In this document: positions 8,372 to 17,696 of the stretch, piece by piece
How the letters are laid out: every line of letters starts with the position of its first letter
Position numbering within the stretch: the first letter of the stretch is position 1
Assembly (NCBI RefSeq): GCF_030373265.1
Contig: NZ_JAUCZC010000012.1
Location: 1-64,000 of the forward strand
From: Blastomonas sp.
GTDB lineage: Bacteria; Pseudomonadota; Alphaproteobacteria; Sphingomonadales; Sphingomonadaceae
Length of the DNA stretch: 64,000 nt
Reading direction: 5' to 3'
Notes under the pieces: generated by a model
Seen by the model: only the letters and a program-made list of their open reading frames with translations
Databases searched by the model: none
What the model was told of the DNA's origin: nothing
Program-made: the position numbers and the translations under genes

Positions 8372-11300
8372 TCACTCCGCAGGCTGAATTCCGCGCGGCT
8401 TGCCACCGGCCATCATCGCCTCGTCATCGGCGTTATCACCGGTCTTGTAGGTCAGCAGCTTCCTGCTCAGCCACGGACCGACGCGCTTTTCGACGCCATC
8501 GGCCAGGCTGAAGCCGGCAGGCACGATCACCAGGGTCAGCAGCGTCGAGACGATCAGCCCGCCGATCACCACCGTGCCCATCGGCGCGCGAAACGCGCCA
8601 TCGCCCGACAGCGACAGGGCCGTCGGCACCATGCCCGCGGTCATCGCGACGGTGGTCATCACGATCGGCTGCGCACGCTTGTGCCCGGCCTCGAGGATCG
8701 CCTCGAGCTTGGGTACGCCGCGCTGCATTTCCTCGATGGCAAAGTCGATCAGCAGGATCGAGTTCTTGGACACGATGCCCAGCAGCATCAGCACCCCGAT
8801 CAGCACCGGCATCGACACCGGCTGGCCGACGACCCACACCAGGAAGATGCCGCCCAATGGCGCAAGCGCCAGCGAACCCATGTTGACCAGCGGCGACATC
8901 AACCTCTTGTACAGCAGCACCAGCACCGCAAACACCAGCAGGATGCCGGAAACCAGGGCGATGACGAAGTTGACTGCGAGCTCCGCCTGCCATTCCTGCT
9001 CGCCAAACGGCTTGTTGCCGACGCCGGTGGGCAGGTTCTTCATGATCGGCAGGTTGTTGATCGCGGTCATCGCCTCGCCGGTCACCACGCCCTGTGCCAG
9101 GTCGGCGCCGACGAAGACGCGACGTTCCTGGTTGTAACGCTGGATCGTCGTCGGCCCGGATCCGAAGGAAATGTCAGCCACGCGGTTGAGCGGAACCGAG
9201 CCGCCTGCGGCCGTCTGCACCGGAAGGTTCTGGATCGTGTTGAAATCGTTTCGCGATTCCTTGGGCAGCACGACACGGATCTGGATCTGCCGATCGGACA
9301 GCGAGAAGCGCGCCGAGTTTTGCTCGATCTCGCCCAACGTCGCGATACGGATCGCCTGGCTGAGCGCTGCCGTCGTGATGCCCAACTGGGCGGCCAGATC
9401 GGCCCGCGGCTTGATGATGATCTCGGGACGCCGCATGTCGGCATTCACCCGCGGGCCGGTGATGAGCTTGATGCCCTTCATCTGCTCGACCAGTGTGCCT
9501 GCAGTCTCGTACAGTTTCTCGGGGTCAGACCCGGTGAGCATGATCGAGATATCGCGGTTGGTGCCGCCACCGCCCGATTGCGAGGCAAAGCTGACGCGCG
9601 CATCGGGAACCGCCTGCAGCGTCTCAGCCAGATCACGCTCGAACTCGATCGAGGTCTTCTCGCGCTTTTCCTTCAACGTGACGAAGATCGTGCCGTTGCC
9701 TTCGCGGATGCGGATCAGCGCACGTTCGACCTCGGGCTGCTGGTACATGATCGCAGCGACCTTGTCGGCGACGACCTCGGTCTGCTCGAGCGTGGTGCCG
9801 GGAACCATCTCGATCTGGATGCGGCTGTTGTCTTCGTCGGTCTTCGGCAGGAACTGCACCGGGGTGACCGCGAACAGAACGACAGTGAGGACGAACGCAA
9901 ACAGGCCGACACCCATCATCCACATGCGATGATCCAGGAAGATGGCGGCGAATTTCCGACCCAATCCAGGGTTCTCGCCACGATATGCCTTCGCCCTGCT
10001 TTGGTCGAGCGACCAGCTCAGGATGCGCATGTAGCGGTCCATCATCTTGCCCCCGCCATGTTCGGCGTGGCCCTTGGCCTCGAGGAAGTACGCCGCGACC
10101 ATCGGCGTGATCATGCGCGCGACGGCAAGGCTCATCAGCACCGAGATCACCACGGTGACCCCGAAATTCTTGAAGAACTGGCCCGAGATGCCGGGCATCA
10201 GGCCCACCGGCAGGAACACCGCGACGATGCAGAACGAGGTCGCAACCACCGCGAGGCCGATCTCGTCGGCAGCGTCGATCGAGGCCTGATAGGCCGATTT
10301 GCCCATGCGCATGTGTCGGACGATGTTCTCGATCTCCACGATCGCGTCATCGACGAGCACGCCTGCCACCAGCCCCAAAGCGAGCAGCGAGAGGAAATTG
10401 AGGTTGAAGCCGAGCAGATCCATGAACCAGAAGGTCGGGATCGCGGACAACGGGATCGCGATCGCCGAGATGATCGTCGCGCGCCAGTCGCGCAGGAAGA
10501 AGAACACCACGACAACCGCGAGCACCGCGCCTTCGATCATCGAGGCGATAGAGCTTTCATACTGGCTTTTGGTGTAATCGACGCTCGAACCCAGCCGGAT
10601 GAACCTGACCCCGGGATTTTGCTCCTTGATCTCTTCCATCGCCAGGATCGCGTCGTCATAGACGGTGACGTCCGATGCCCCCCTCGAGCGCGTCATCGCG
10701 AAGTTGACGACTTCCTTGTTGCGCACCTTGCTGATCGAGGTCGGCTCGCCGAAACCATCGCTGACGGTCGCGACATCGGTCAGCTTGATCGTGCGCCCGC
10801 CGCCCAGCGGCACCTGAATCTGCGACAGCTCGAAGGCGGTATCGGCATTGCCCAGAACGCGCAGCGACTGGCGGGTCCCGCCGACATCGGCACGGCCACC
10901 GGCAGCATCGACGTTGATCTGGCGCAGGGCATTGTTGACCACGCTTGCGGTCACCCCCAGCGCCTGCATCCGTGCAGGATCGAGGATCACCCGGATTTCG
11001 CGATCGACCCCGCCAAAGCGATCGACCTCCGCCATGCCGTCGATCGACAGCAACCGCTTGGTCACCGTGTCATCGACGAACCAGCTCAGTTGCTCGATCG
11101 TCATGTCATCGGCTTCGACCGCGAAATAGGCGATCGGTTCACCGGTCGCATCCACCTTCATCACCGACGGCTCGAGAATCCCTTCGGGAAGGTTGCCGCG
11201 GATCTGATCGACCGCATTCTTGACCTCGTTCACCGCCTCGATGGTATCGGTGCCGATTTCGAATTCGACAAAGGTGCTGGAGCTGCCCTCGCTGGCGGTC

Positions 11301-11554
11301 GAACTGATGTTCTTGACGCCGTTGATGCCACGCACCGCAGCCTCGATCCGCTGGGTGATCTGGTTTTCGATCTCGGTCGGCGCAGCGCCCGGCTGCGAAA
11401 TCATGATCTGCGCAGCGGGAAAATCGATGTCGGGCTGGTTGACGACGTCCATCCGCATGAAGCTGAGGATGCCGGCGAACAGCAGGCCGGTGAAGAAGAC
11501 GAGCGGGATGATCGGGTTGCGGATCGACCAGGCCGACATGTTCCGGAAGTTCAT
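8372..11554 (-). CDS. RND-family multidrug efflux permease (HAE1 type), 1060 aa
   Basis: The inner-membrane pump of a tripartite efflux system, driven by the proton gradient. The N-terminus [20 protein letters not shown] is the usual first helix. Conserved RND motifs include the periplasmic porter repeats, [20 protein letters not shown] in TM4 with the proton-relay aspartates, and the second-half match [20 protein letters not shown]. Length fits the family (~1040). The partner membrane-fusion gene lies upstream at 11743-12966, separated by 188 bases. No outer-membrane channel gene is visible, so a TolC-like protein must be elsewhere. The substrate cannot be inferred. The antisense frame on the plus strand is long but is a shadow caused by G+C bias. 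Confidence 0.95.
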   Translation of the reverse strand: MNFRNMSAWSIRNPIIPLVFFTGLLFAGILSFMRMDVVNQPDIDFPAAQIMISQPGAAPTEIENQITQRIEAAVRGINGVKNISSTASEGSSSTFVEFEIGTDTIEAVNEVKNAVDQIRGNLPEGILEPSVMKVDATGEPIAYFAVEADDMTIEQLSWFVDDTVTKRLLSIDGMAEVDRFGGVDREIRVILDPARMQALGVTASVVNNALRQINVDAAGGRADVGGTRQSLRVLGNADTAFELSQIQVPLGGGRTIKLTDVATVSDGFGEPTSISKVRNKEVVNFAMTRSRGASDVTVYDDAILAMEEIKEQNPGVRFIRLGSSVDYTKSQYESSIASMIEGAVLAVVVVFFFLRDWRATIISAIAIPLSAIPTFWFMDLLGFNLNFLSLLALGLVAGVLVDDAIVEIENIVRHMRMGKSAYQASIDAADEIGLAVVATSFCIVAVFLPVGLMPGISGQFFKNFGVTVVISVLMSLAVARMITPMVAAYFLEAKGHAEHGGGKMMDRYMRILSWSLDQSRAKAYRGENPGLGRKFAAIFLDHRMWMMGVGLFAFVLTVVLFAVTPVQFLPKTDEDNSRIQIEMVPGTTLEQTEVVADKVAAIMYQQPEVERALIRIREGNGTIFVTLKEKREKTSIEFERDLAETLQAVPDARVSFASQSGGGGTNRDISIMLTGSDPEKLYETAGTLVEQMKGIKLITGPRVNADMRRPEIIIKPRADLAAQLGITTAALSQAIRIATLGEIEQNSARFSLSDRQIQIRVVLPKESRNDFNTIQNLPVQTAAGGSVPLNRVADISFGSGPTTIQRYNQERRVFVGADLAQGVVTGEAMTAINNLPIMKNLPTGVGNKPFGEQEWQAELAVNFVIALVSGILLVFAVLVLLYKRLMSPLVNMGSLALAPLGGIFLVWVVGQPVSMPVLIGVLMLLGIVSKNSILLIDFAIEEMQRGVPKLEAILEAGHKRAQPIVMTTVAMTAGMVPTALSLSGDGAFRAPMGTVVIGGLIVSTLLTLVIVPAGFSLADGVEKRVGPWLSRKLLTYKTGDNADDEAMMAGGKPRGIQPAE

Positions 11555-11742
11555 CGCTCAATCCTCAACCCGCCGGATATCCGGCATGTTATCAGTTACG
11601 CCACGTCAATACGGCCAGATGCATGGGCCATGCAAGCAATGCCATCCAAACACCAGCGTACCCTAGGCCATGGCTCGACCAACGCATGGCCCTGTTCGAC
11701 AACCGGCACGCCATAGCAGCACAACCATTGCCTGAAACAGGG

Positions 11743-12966
11743 TCAGCCCGCGTTGGCACCCTGCATCTGCGGCCGAACGGTCTCGCCCGGGTTGAGGAAG
11801 CCGCCGGCATAGAGCACGACGCGTTCCTTGCCGGTGATTCCGCTGGCGATCGCAATGCCCCGCGGGGTTACGGTGCCGGTGGTGACATCGCGCCGCTCGA
11901 CCTTGTTGTCCTGGCCCACGACATAGACATAGCTGCCCTTGTCGTCGCTGAGCACCGCCGATTCGGGCAACACCGGCGATTGCGACGAACCGCTGATCAC
12001 CGCCGCGCTGGCAAATCCACCGGGACGCAGCGCCTTGTCATAGGTGAGCGCAATCCGCGCGATGCCCTGGCGCGAGGTTTCGTTGATCACCGGCAGCAGC
12101 TGCCAGACCTGCCCGGTAAAGGTGCGGCCCGCGCCCACGGGGGTGACTTCGGCGCGAACACCGACCGAAAGATTGGCCAGATCGGCCTCGCCCATCTGCG
12201 CGCGCAATTCCATCTCGCCACCTGCAGCCATACGGAACAGCACCCCGGTGCCGGCACCGACGACCTGACCGGGCTCGACATTGCGCTCGAGCACCAGCCC
12301 GGCTTCGGGCGCGCGTATGTTGAGGCGACCATTGCGGGCCTGCGCTTCGCGCAACTGGGCGCGCGCGATCTCGACCCGCGCCTCGGCGGCATCGCGCGTC
12401 GCCCGGCGGCGGTCGACGTCGGCCTTGGAGATGAAACCGCGATCGACCAGTTGCAGCGCGCGCTCGAGTTCGTTTTGTGCCAGCACGGCATCGGCCTGGT
12501 TGACCTGGATCTGCGCCGCGAGCGAACGGGCCTGCTGGGTCTGGACGTCCTGATCGATGATCGCCAGCACCTGGCCGCTCTTCACCCAGTCGCCCGGCTG
12601 AACCAGCACGCGGACCACCTGCCCGCCCTCGCCTGCGATGCCGATCGGCATTTCGCGGCGGGCCGCCAGCGTGCCGGTGGCGTTGATCACGCGCTCGACC
12701 GATCCCGAGCCCGGAACGATGACAGTGACGGCAGGTGCCTGCGAATCGCTGCCGCCAGCCCCTGTCTGCGCGCCTTCACCGGCAGCGGTCTCGCCATCAC
12801 CGCCCAGGAAATAGGCGCCAGCGGCGATCAGCAGTGCAATCGCAATGATCGCGGCGATGATGATGTTGCGCCGCTTTTTCTTGGCGGACTCGTCCACTTC
12901 CGACCCATAAAGGTCTTCGCTGCGTGCGGTAATCGCATCCCCGCCAAAGCTGCTTTCGTAATTCAT
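11743..12966 (-). CDS. RND efflux membrane-fusion (periplasmic adaptor) subunit, 407 aa
   Basis: Bridges the RND permease and an outer-membrane channel. A cytoplasmic N-terminus of ~30 residues is followed by KKKRR and one membrane anchor (NIIIAAIIAIALLIAAGAYF), so it is anchored by a helix rather than lipid. Then come an acidic linker, the lipoyl half-motifs (VVRVLVQPGDWVKSGQVLAI and LNIRAPEAGLVLERNVEPGQ), an alpha-hairpin with long coiled helices (about residues 155-210), and the beta-barrel domain. ATG 12966 is preferred to the GTG at 12987. It is followed by the permease gene after 188 bases with no clear gene between. No dedicated regulator is adjacent. Confidence 0.93.
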   Translation of the reverse strand: MNYESSFGGDAITARSEDLYGSEVDESAKKKRRNIIIAAIIAIALLIAAGAYFLGGDGETAAGEGAQTGAGGSDSQAPAVTVIVPGSGSVERVINATGTLAARREMPIGIAGEGGQVVRVLVQPGDWVKSGQVLAIIDQDVQTQQARSLAAQIQVNQADAVLAQNELERALQLVDRGFISKADVDRRRATRDAAEARVEIARAQLREAQARNGRLNIRAPEAGLVLERNVEPGQVVGAGTGVLFRMAAGGEMELRAQMGEADLANLSVGVRAEVTPVGAGRTFTGQVWQLLPVINETSRQGIARIALTYDKALRPGGFASAAVISGSSQSPVLPESAVLSDDKGSYVYVVGQDNKVERRDVTTGTVTPRGIAIASGITGKERVVLYAGGFLNPGETVRPQMQGANAG

Positions 12967-13290
12967 CGCACGATCCGTCCAAACCACGCCTCCTCCCCGT
13001 TTTACGCCACCTTGCCCTTAAAAAGGCAGGCGGAGACGGACGGTCATCGGAAGCTTTTTCCCGGAATGCCGCATCGGCAGCCCCCGGTTTTCATGGCACT
13101 GTGTTATCCAATTAAGGCACCGCGCGCAAGCCATAATGCGGCACGCGACGGGGCTCCTTATGACGTCACAGCGTCCATGGCAATTGTCGAGGGCGGGCGG
13201 ATACAAAAACGGGGAGCAGAAGGCGCTGTCGCCCGCTGCTCCCCGCGATGGCACCAATGGTGCAGAAGAAATTAAAAGACCGGTGATGTG
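12967..13290. other. Non-coding 324-base interval with promoter of the efflux genes and a terminator
   Basis: No gene is supported here. The distal part (13205-13245) is a terminator for the glsB-like gene (listed separately). The proximal part must carry the promoter of the membrane-fusion gene; there is an A+T-richer patch around 13100-13170, but no confident -35/-10 pair or operator is readable. Confidence 0.5.
13205..13245 (-). terminator. Rho-independent terminator after the GlsB/YeaQ-like gene
   Basis: Read on the minus strand: CGGGGAGCAG, a G+C-rich loop, CTGCTCCCCG, then GTTTTTG. The 10-base stem plus five T residues fits an intrinsic terminator. It lies about 45 bases past the stop codon of the gene at 13291-13560. 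Confidence 0.75.
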
Positions 13291-13560
13291 TTACCGGGCA
13301 CGTCCACGCTGAACCAGGTTCACGATCGCCAGCAGAATGACTGCACCGATGAACGCGGTCAGCAGTGTCAACGGATCAAACGCATTGCCGCGCAGCCCCT
13401 GACCGCCCAGCAGGCCGCCGAGCAGGAAGTGCCCGAGCACCGATCCCACGCAGCCCACGACGACGTTCCAGAAGATGCCCATCTGGGCATCGCGGTTCAT
13501 AACTTTGCTGGCCAACCAGCCCATGATGCCGCCCATAATCAGCGCCAGAATCAAACCCAT
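13291..13560 (-). CDS. GlsB/YeaQ/YmgE-family small membrane protein, 89 aa
   Basis: A small, glycine-rich, three-helix inner-membrane protein of the transglycosylase-associated (GlsB/YeaQ/YmgE) family. The sequence shows MGLILALIMGGIMGWLASKV with the MGWLA signature, then IFWNVVVGCVGSVLGHFLLG and a final helix LLTAFIGAVILLAIVNLVQR. Length is normal for the family. Members are often stress-induced, but their biochemical role is unknown. The start is supported by AAGGGAG about 8 bases upstream. It is monocistronic, with an intrinsic terminator downstream. Confidence 0.9.
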   Translation of the reverse strand: MGLILALIMGGIMGWLASKVMNRDAQMGIFWNVVVGCVGSVLGHFLLGGLLGGQGLRGNAFDPLTLLTAFIGAVILLAIVNLVQRGRAR

Positions 13561-13841
13561 GATAATCTCCCTTGTTAGCCCGATGCCGATCTGCGGTCAC
13601 CTTGGGCCAGATTACGACGAAGCGTTGAAGTGGTTCCAAGCTGCGGTGAACACTGCAGGGATCGGGTGGGGCAGCCATTGCGCCGACAGCGGTTTTGCCG
13701 TTGATCACGCTTCATTCTTTGCGTTTTGTGGCCTGCTCGACTAAGGCGGCGACTTCAACGATCCGTGCAGATGGTCTGCGCGGCATATCGGGTTGTTCGT
13801 GCGCGGCACCTTCCCGAACCAGAATGAAGAATTGAGATAAC

Positions 13842-14174
13842 ATGGCAGGCTACAAGGACCCAGGCTTTCAGGAACGTCAGGCACTGGCGCAGAAAGCGCG
13901 TCAGGCAGCGCTCGACAAGCTGAAAGCCAAGCCTGCGCCCGACCCCGAAGTGGTCGCCCAGCGGCTGGCAGCCCAGGCCGCCAAGGAAGAAGCTCAGGCT
14001 GCCAAGCGCGCCGAGAAGATCGCCGAGCGCGAGCAGGCCAAGCTCGACGCCGCCGCGAAGATTGCGGCTGCCGAAGCCGAGGCCGAAAACGCTGCGCTGC
14101 AGGAAGTCGAGACCGAAGCCGAAAAGAAGCTCAAGCGCGATGCCCGTTATGCCGCGCGCAAGAAGCGCAGGTAA
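13842..14174 (+). CDS. DUF6481 family protein, 110 aa
   Basis: A highly charged, alanine-rich single helix or coiled coil throughout: it begins MAGYKDPGFQERQALAQKAR and ends with a basic KKLKRDARYAARKKRR tail. This agrees with DUF6481, a small family found largely in sphingomonads and relatives. No catalytic residues are evident and there is no signal peptide. The basic tail could bind nucleic acid or ribosome, but that is speculation. It is followed after 15 bases by the methyltransferase-like gene, probably in one transcript. Confidence 0.8.
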   Translation: MAGYKDPGFQERQALAQKARQAALDKLKAKPAPDPEVVAQRLAAQAAKEEAQAAKRAEKIAEREQAKLDAAAKIAAAEAEAENAALQEVETEAEKKLKRDARYAARKKRR

Positions 14175-14189
14175 GACCCGCTCCTAACC

Positions 14190-14867
14190 ATGATCCCGCG
14201 CGAACTCCTCGCCACCGCTGACGTGCCCGGCGGCGGCGATCCCCTGCGGCTGATCCAGCGGGGCGCCGAATATTCGATCATGCTTGGCGCCAACGAGCTG
14301 ATGAACAGCCGGCTGAGCGGATCGGAAGAGGCGTTGGCGACGCTGGCGCAGGCACGGTTGGCGAATGTCACCGGTCCTAGCGTGCTGATCGGCGGGCTGG
14401 GCATGGGATTCACGCTGCGTGCCGCGCTCACAGCCTTCGGCCCGCAGGCGCGGATCACCGTCGCCGAACTGGTGCCCGAGATCGTCGACTGGGCGCGTGG
14501 CCCGATGGCGCATCTGCACGAGGGCACGCTCGATAGCGCGCAGGTGCAGATCGAAGTGGCCGATATCGGCGGACTGATCCGCGCCGGACGCGGGCTATAT
14601 GATGCGATCCTGCTCGATGTCGACAATGGCCCCGATGGGCTGTCGCGCGAGGGCAATGATGCGCTCTACACGCTGGCGGGCCTTGCTCATGCCCATGCGG
14701 CACTGCGCCCCGGCGGCGTGCTTGCCGTGTGGTCGAGCGGCCCCGATCCGCGCTTTACTGCACGGCTGCGCAAGGCAGGGTTCGATGTGCGCGAGGAGAC
14801 GGTCCGCGCGACCAAATCAGGCCGCGGTGCACGCCACACCATCTGGATCGCGGTGCGGGGCGGCTAG
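14190..14867 (+). CDS. Spermidine-synthase-like / class I SAM-binding protein, 225 aa
   Basis: A Rossmann-fold protein of the spermidine synthase superfamily. The nucleotide-binding glycine loop is VLIGGLGMGFTLRAAL, the acidic strand end is TVAELVPEIVDWA, and the motif YDAILLDVDNGPDG fits the DxDNGP region of this group. It ends with LRPGGVLAVWSSGPDPRFTA. A full polyamine-synthase active site (the aminopropyltransferase Asp/Tyr pair) cannot be confirmed, and the protein is shorter than typical SpeE (~285), so it may be a methyltransferase or spermidine-synthase homologue of other function. It lies just downstream of the DUF6481 gene, and the palindromic repeat C2 follows its stop. Confidence 0.75.
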   Translation: MIPRELLATADVPGGGDPLRLIQRGAEYSIMLGANELMNSRLSGSEEALATLAQARLANVTGPSVLIGGLGMGFTLRAALTAFGPQARITVAELVPEIVDWARGPMAHLHEGTLDSAQVQIEVADIGGLIRAGRGLYDAILLDVDNGPDGLSREGNDALYTLAGLAHAHAALRPGGVLAVWSSGPDPRFTARLRKAGFDVREETVRATKSGRGARHTIWIAVRGG

Positions 14868-14885
14868 CCAATCCACAGCCAACCC

Positions 14886-14966
14886 CGTCATTCCCGCGAA
14901 CGCGGGAATCCCGCTTGTGCGCCACGGTAGCAAAGAAGCGGGACCCCCGCGTGCGCGGGGGTGACG
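14886..14966. repeat. Palindromic intergenic repeat, family C, copy 2
   Basis: Shares with the copy at 3147-3229 the block CGTCATTCCCGCGAACGCGG followed by GAATCCCGCTT, and an inverse right half ending GGGGGTGACG. It occupies the gap between two converging genes and could terminate transcription from both sides. Confidence 0.8.
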
Positions 14967-14977
14967 ATCAAATAGCG

Positions 14978-16222
14978 CTAGGTGTCACTCTGCTCGTGCC
15001 GTTCTCCGGGCTTCGGCTCGATGCCATAGGGCTTTACCAAAGCCCAGACATGGTCGGGGATCATCGTCTTCATCTTGGGCTGCGCGGCGCGGCGGAGGTG
15101 GAGCACGGTCTCGACCGCCTTCATTTCAAGCCGTGCGCGCGCAAACTCGATGCCGCGCGGACCGATTCGCGGCATCAGCCAGCCGAACACCTTGCGCATG
15201 AATTTGGGCATCCGCCGCAGCGGCAAGCCTCCGGCGGCGAGCTCGGTGTTGGTCATGAATCCCTTGACCGGCCCTGCCCTTTTGCCGGCGCTGGTCACCT
15301 CCGCCGTCCGGAGCTCATCGCCCAGCAGCGCCACCAGCTCCTCGCCACGCTCGTTGCGCACCACCAGCCACTGCTGGCCGCGCCCCGCCATATAGCCGAC
15401 CGTGATGTCGGCAAGCACATTGGTGTAATCGACACAGGTGCGGCAGGTCAGCGGGAAGAAATCGCCCGGCAGGTCCGAGATCGGCAGCTGCAGGAACGGG
15501 ATTTCGCGGCTTGCGCCATCGTCGAAGCGCAGTTCGACGTGATAGTCGGCGCGGAACTCCAGATAGCTGATCGTCTCGGGCGCATCCGACAGCAGCCCCA
15601 GGAACGTATGGAAGTTCTCGGTGGTGGTGTTGTCCGAGCACGGCGTGCCGATGACGTAGATCCGCTCGAAGCCCAGTTCGGCCTCGAGCGCGCGCAGCGC
15701 GTGGATCTGGCACGGGATGCCGATCACCGCGACCCGGCGGTGGCCGGCGGCGCGTGCGGGTTCGAGCAGCGCCAGCAAAGGCGCATAGCCCATGCGCATG
15801 CCGCGCACCTTTGCCATGTCGTCGGCCCGCGTAATCAGCATCGGCAGCGGCCGCCAGCGGTCATCGGGATGCGGCCCGATCGCCAGCACCGCATCGACCG
15901 CGCCGGTTTCGAGCAGCCGCGCGCCGATGCGGGTGGTGATCCCGGTCCATTGCGCGCCCGGGGATGCGGGCACGAGTTCGGCCTGCACCATGCGCCGGTA
16001 GGGGCCGAAGAACCGCTCGTCGCCCTTGTCCGCATCGCGCGCGCGGCCATGCACCTGGCGTTCCAGCTTCGGATAATCGGGCTGTATGAACTGGCAGGCG
16101 CGGCCGCAGGCCTTGGGGTCGCTGGTGCGCGAAATGCCGCAATCGGTGCACAGGGTGCGCGGGACGGCTGGGGCGAAATCCACCGTCGGGATGTGCGGGC
16201 TTGGCGCGGGTAAAGTGTCCAT
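14978..16222 (-). CDS. FrhB/BciB-like Fe-S flavoprotein, probable ferredoxin-dependent 8-vinyl reductase relative, 414 aa
   Basis: Belongs to the coenzyme F420 hydrogenase/dehydrogenase beta-subunit (FrhB) superfamily. The order of motifs is LCTDCGISR with ACGRACQF (cluster cysteines), LERQVHGRARD, SPGAQWTGITTRIG, VIGIPCQIHALRALEAELG, YVIGTPCSDNTTTENF, and CRTCVDYTNVLADITVGYMA. These blocks match BciB and plant 7-hydroxymethyl-chlorophyll a reductase far better than true F420 enzymes. BciB reduces the 8-vinyl group of divinyl chlorophyllide during (bacterio)chlorophyll synthesis, using ferredoxin, FAD and two [4Fe-4S] clusters. No other photosynthesis gene is nearby, so the role is inferred. 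The ATG at 16222 is chosen; a TTG directly upstream is less likely. Confidence 0.75.
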   Translation of the reverse strand: MDTLPAPSPHIPTVDFAPAVPRTLCTDCGISRTSDPKACGRACQFIQPDYPKLERQVHGRARDADKGDERFFGPYRRMVQAELVPASPGAQWTGITTRIGARLLETGAVDAVLAIGPHPDDRWRPLPMLITRADDMAKVRGMRMGYAPLLALLEPARAAGHRRVAVIGIPCQIHALRALEAELGFERIYVIGTPCSDNTTTENFHTFLGLLSDAPETISYLEFRADYHVELRFDDGASREIPFLQLPISDLPGDFFPLTCRTCVDYTNVLADITVGYMAGRGQQWLVVRNERGEELVALLGDELRTAEVTSAGKRAGPVKGFMTNTELAAGGLPLRRMPKFMRKVFGWLMPRIGPRGIEFARARLEMKAVETVLHLRRAAQPKMKTMIPDHVWALVKPYGIEPKPGERHEQSDT

Positions 16223-16357
16223 CAAGGTTTACACTAGCCCGGGCTCCGCCGATCCGCAAACGCTCGCTTGGGAGGCCCATCAAGCGCACGTTCGCGGCAA
16301 CTTCCCACGATGTTAATTTGACGCTAGGATTTGCCGGAGATGCGAAAGGCAGAAGAC

Positions 16358-16693
16358 ATGCAGTGGTCCAGCACCGAGCGGCAGGGATGCGTTGTCGCGA
16401 GCCCCGATGGCCGGGTCGACGAGGCAACCGCCCAGGCCTTTGCCGATCATCTCGCCAGCAGCGTGACCCTCGCCGCCGAATCACCCGGCCGCAAGCTGGT
16501 CGTCGATTTTGCCGGGCTGGACTACATGTCGTCGCGCGGCCTGCGCGCGCTGACCCTCGCCAAGCGCCAGGCCGATACCGCAGGCGTCACCATGGCCCTG
16601 GCGCGGCCCAACGCGGTGATGCGCGAAATTCTGGCGATCAGCCGGTACGACAAACTGTTCCCGGTGAGCGACACGATTGAGGGTGCGCTCTAG
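16358..16693 (+). CDS. STAS-domain protein (anti-sigma-factor antagonist type), 111 aa
   Basis: A single STAS domain as in SpoIIAA/RsbV, which binds or releases an anti-sigma kinase according to its phosphorylation. The strand-turn LVVDFAGLDYMSSRGLRALT carries the usual phosphorylatable serine in DYMSSRGL. Length is normal. ATG 16358 has AAAGG 8 bases upstream; ATG 16340 is an alternative with a weaker site. The gene opens an operon (28 bases to the MBL-fold gene, which overlaps the SpoIIE-type phosphatase gene), so the serine is probably dephosphorylated by that phosphatase. The matching kinase (RsbW-like) is not seen in the window. Confidence 0.85.
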   Translation: MQWSSTERQGCVVASPDGRVDEATAQAFADHLASSVTLAAESPGRKLVVDFAGLDYMSSRGLRALTLAKRQADTAGVTMALARPNAVMREILAISRYDKLFPVSDTIEGAL

Positions 16694-16721
16694 CGGGGAG
16701 CTTGAACCAAGGGGGGTGTCA

Positions 16722-17696
16722 ATGCTGATCCGGTTCTGGGGCACGCGCGGGTCGCTGCCTGTCGCGGCAACGGCCTCGATCGTGCAGGAGAAGGTCGCAG
16801 GCGCCCTGCTCGCCGCCTCGGGCCGCAGCTTTGCCGATCTGGACGAAGCGCGCGCCTTCACCCGCAACGAGCTGGACTTCGCCACCGGCGGCACCTTTGG
16901 TGGGGCAACCACCTGCGTCGAGATCGCGGCGGGTGATCCGGACGCCGGCGATCCCTACATCCTCTGCGATATGGGCAGCGGCCTGCGCAGCTTCGGGCTC
17001 GATGCGATGCGTCGCTGCGCCGCTGGCCATGCCCGGGTCTATCACTTCTTCATGTCGCACCTGCACTGGGACCATATCATGGGCTTCCCGTTCTTCGTGC
17101 CGGCGTTCGACCCCAATGCGCACATCGTCATCCATTCCGGGCATGAGGATGCGGAGACCGCGCTGCGCCGCCAGCAGGAGGAAATCTCCTTCCCGGTCGC
17201 GTTCGACTGGCTGCGCGCGAAGATCGAATTCCGCACGCTGAAACCCGGCGAAGTCTATCAGATCGGCGCGGTGCAGGTCGAGGTGATGGAGCAGCACCAT
17301 TCGCACAGCAGCTTCGGCTACCGCTTTACCGATGCGGACGGCAAGATCGCGGTGTTCAGCACCGACAGCGAGCACAAGATGGAGAAGATGCACGGCGAGG
17401 CCGATGTCGAAGCGTTCTTCGGCAACGCCGATCTCGTCATCTGCGACACGATGTATTCGCTCGCCGACAGCGTCTCGATGAAAGAGGACTGGGGCCATTC
17501 GAGCAACGTCGTCGCGATCGACCTGTGCCATGGCGCGCGCGCCAAACGGCTGGCGCTGTTCCACCACGAACCGGTCTATTCGGACGCCGATATCGCGCGA
17601 ATGCACGCCGAGAGCATCCGCTACGAGGAACTGACCCGCGAGCACGCTCCGCTGGAGGTGCTGTGCGCCTATGACGGCCTTGAAGTCGTCCTCTAG
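16722..17696 (+). CDS. MBL-fold metallo-hydrolase, 324 aa
   Basis: A metallo-beta-lactamase fold enzyme of the phosphodiesterase/RNase Z-like branch. It starts MLIRFWGTRGSLPVA and binds metal through SHLHWDHIMGFP (HxHxDH). Later ligands are likely in EVMEQHHSHSSFGYRF, AVFSTDSEHK and LALFHHEPVYSD. Related proteins are found next to two-component and partner-switching genes and may hydrolyse a cyclic nucleotide. ATG 16722 is chosen because AAGGGGGG sits a few bases upstream and the family N-terminus begins there. The 3' end overlaps the next gene by 26 bases, so translation is coupled. The substrate is not known. Confidence 0.85.
   Translation: MLIRFWGTRGSLPVAATASIVQEKVAGALLAASGRSFADLDEARAFTRNELDFATGGTFGGATTCVEIAAGDPDAGDPYILCDMGSGLRSFGLDAMRRCAAGHARVYHFFMSHLHWDHIMGFPFFVPAFDPNAHIVIHSGHEDAETALRRQQEEISFPVAFDWLRAKIEFRTLKPGEVYQIGAVQVEVMEQHHSHSSFGYRFTDADGKIAVFSTDSEHKMEKMHGEADVEAFFGNADLVICDTMYSLADSVSMKEDWGHSSNVVAIDLCHGARAKRLALFHHEPVYSDADIARMHAESIRYEELTREHAPLEVLCAYDGLEVVL

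Noticed and set aside
11592-11714. Possible 40-residue hydrophobic peptide between the two RND genes
   Set aside because: It has one hydrophobic stretch but no ribosome-binding site and no family support; too weak to list.
8237-11716. Long plus-strand open frame (1159 codons) antisense to the RND permease gene
   Set aside because: His/Arg/Asp-rich low-complexity translation typical of a G+C-rich antisense shadow; the minus-strand RND protein is unmistakable.
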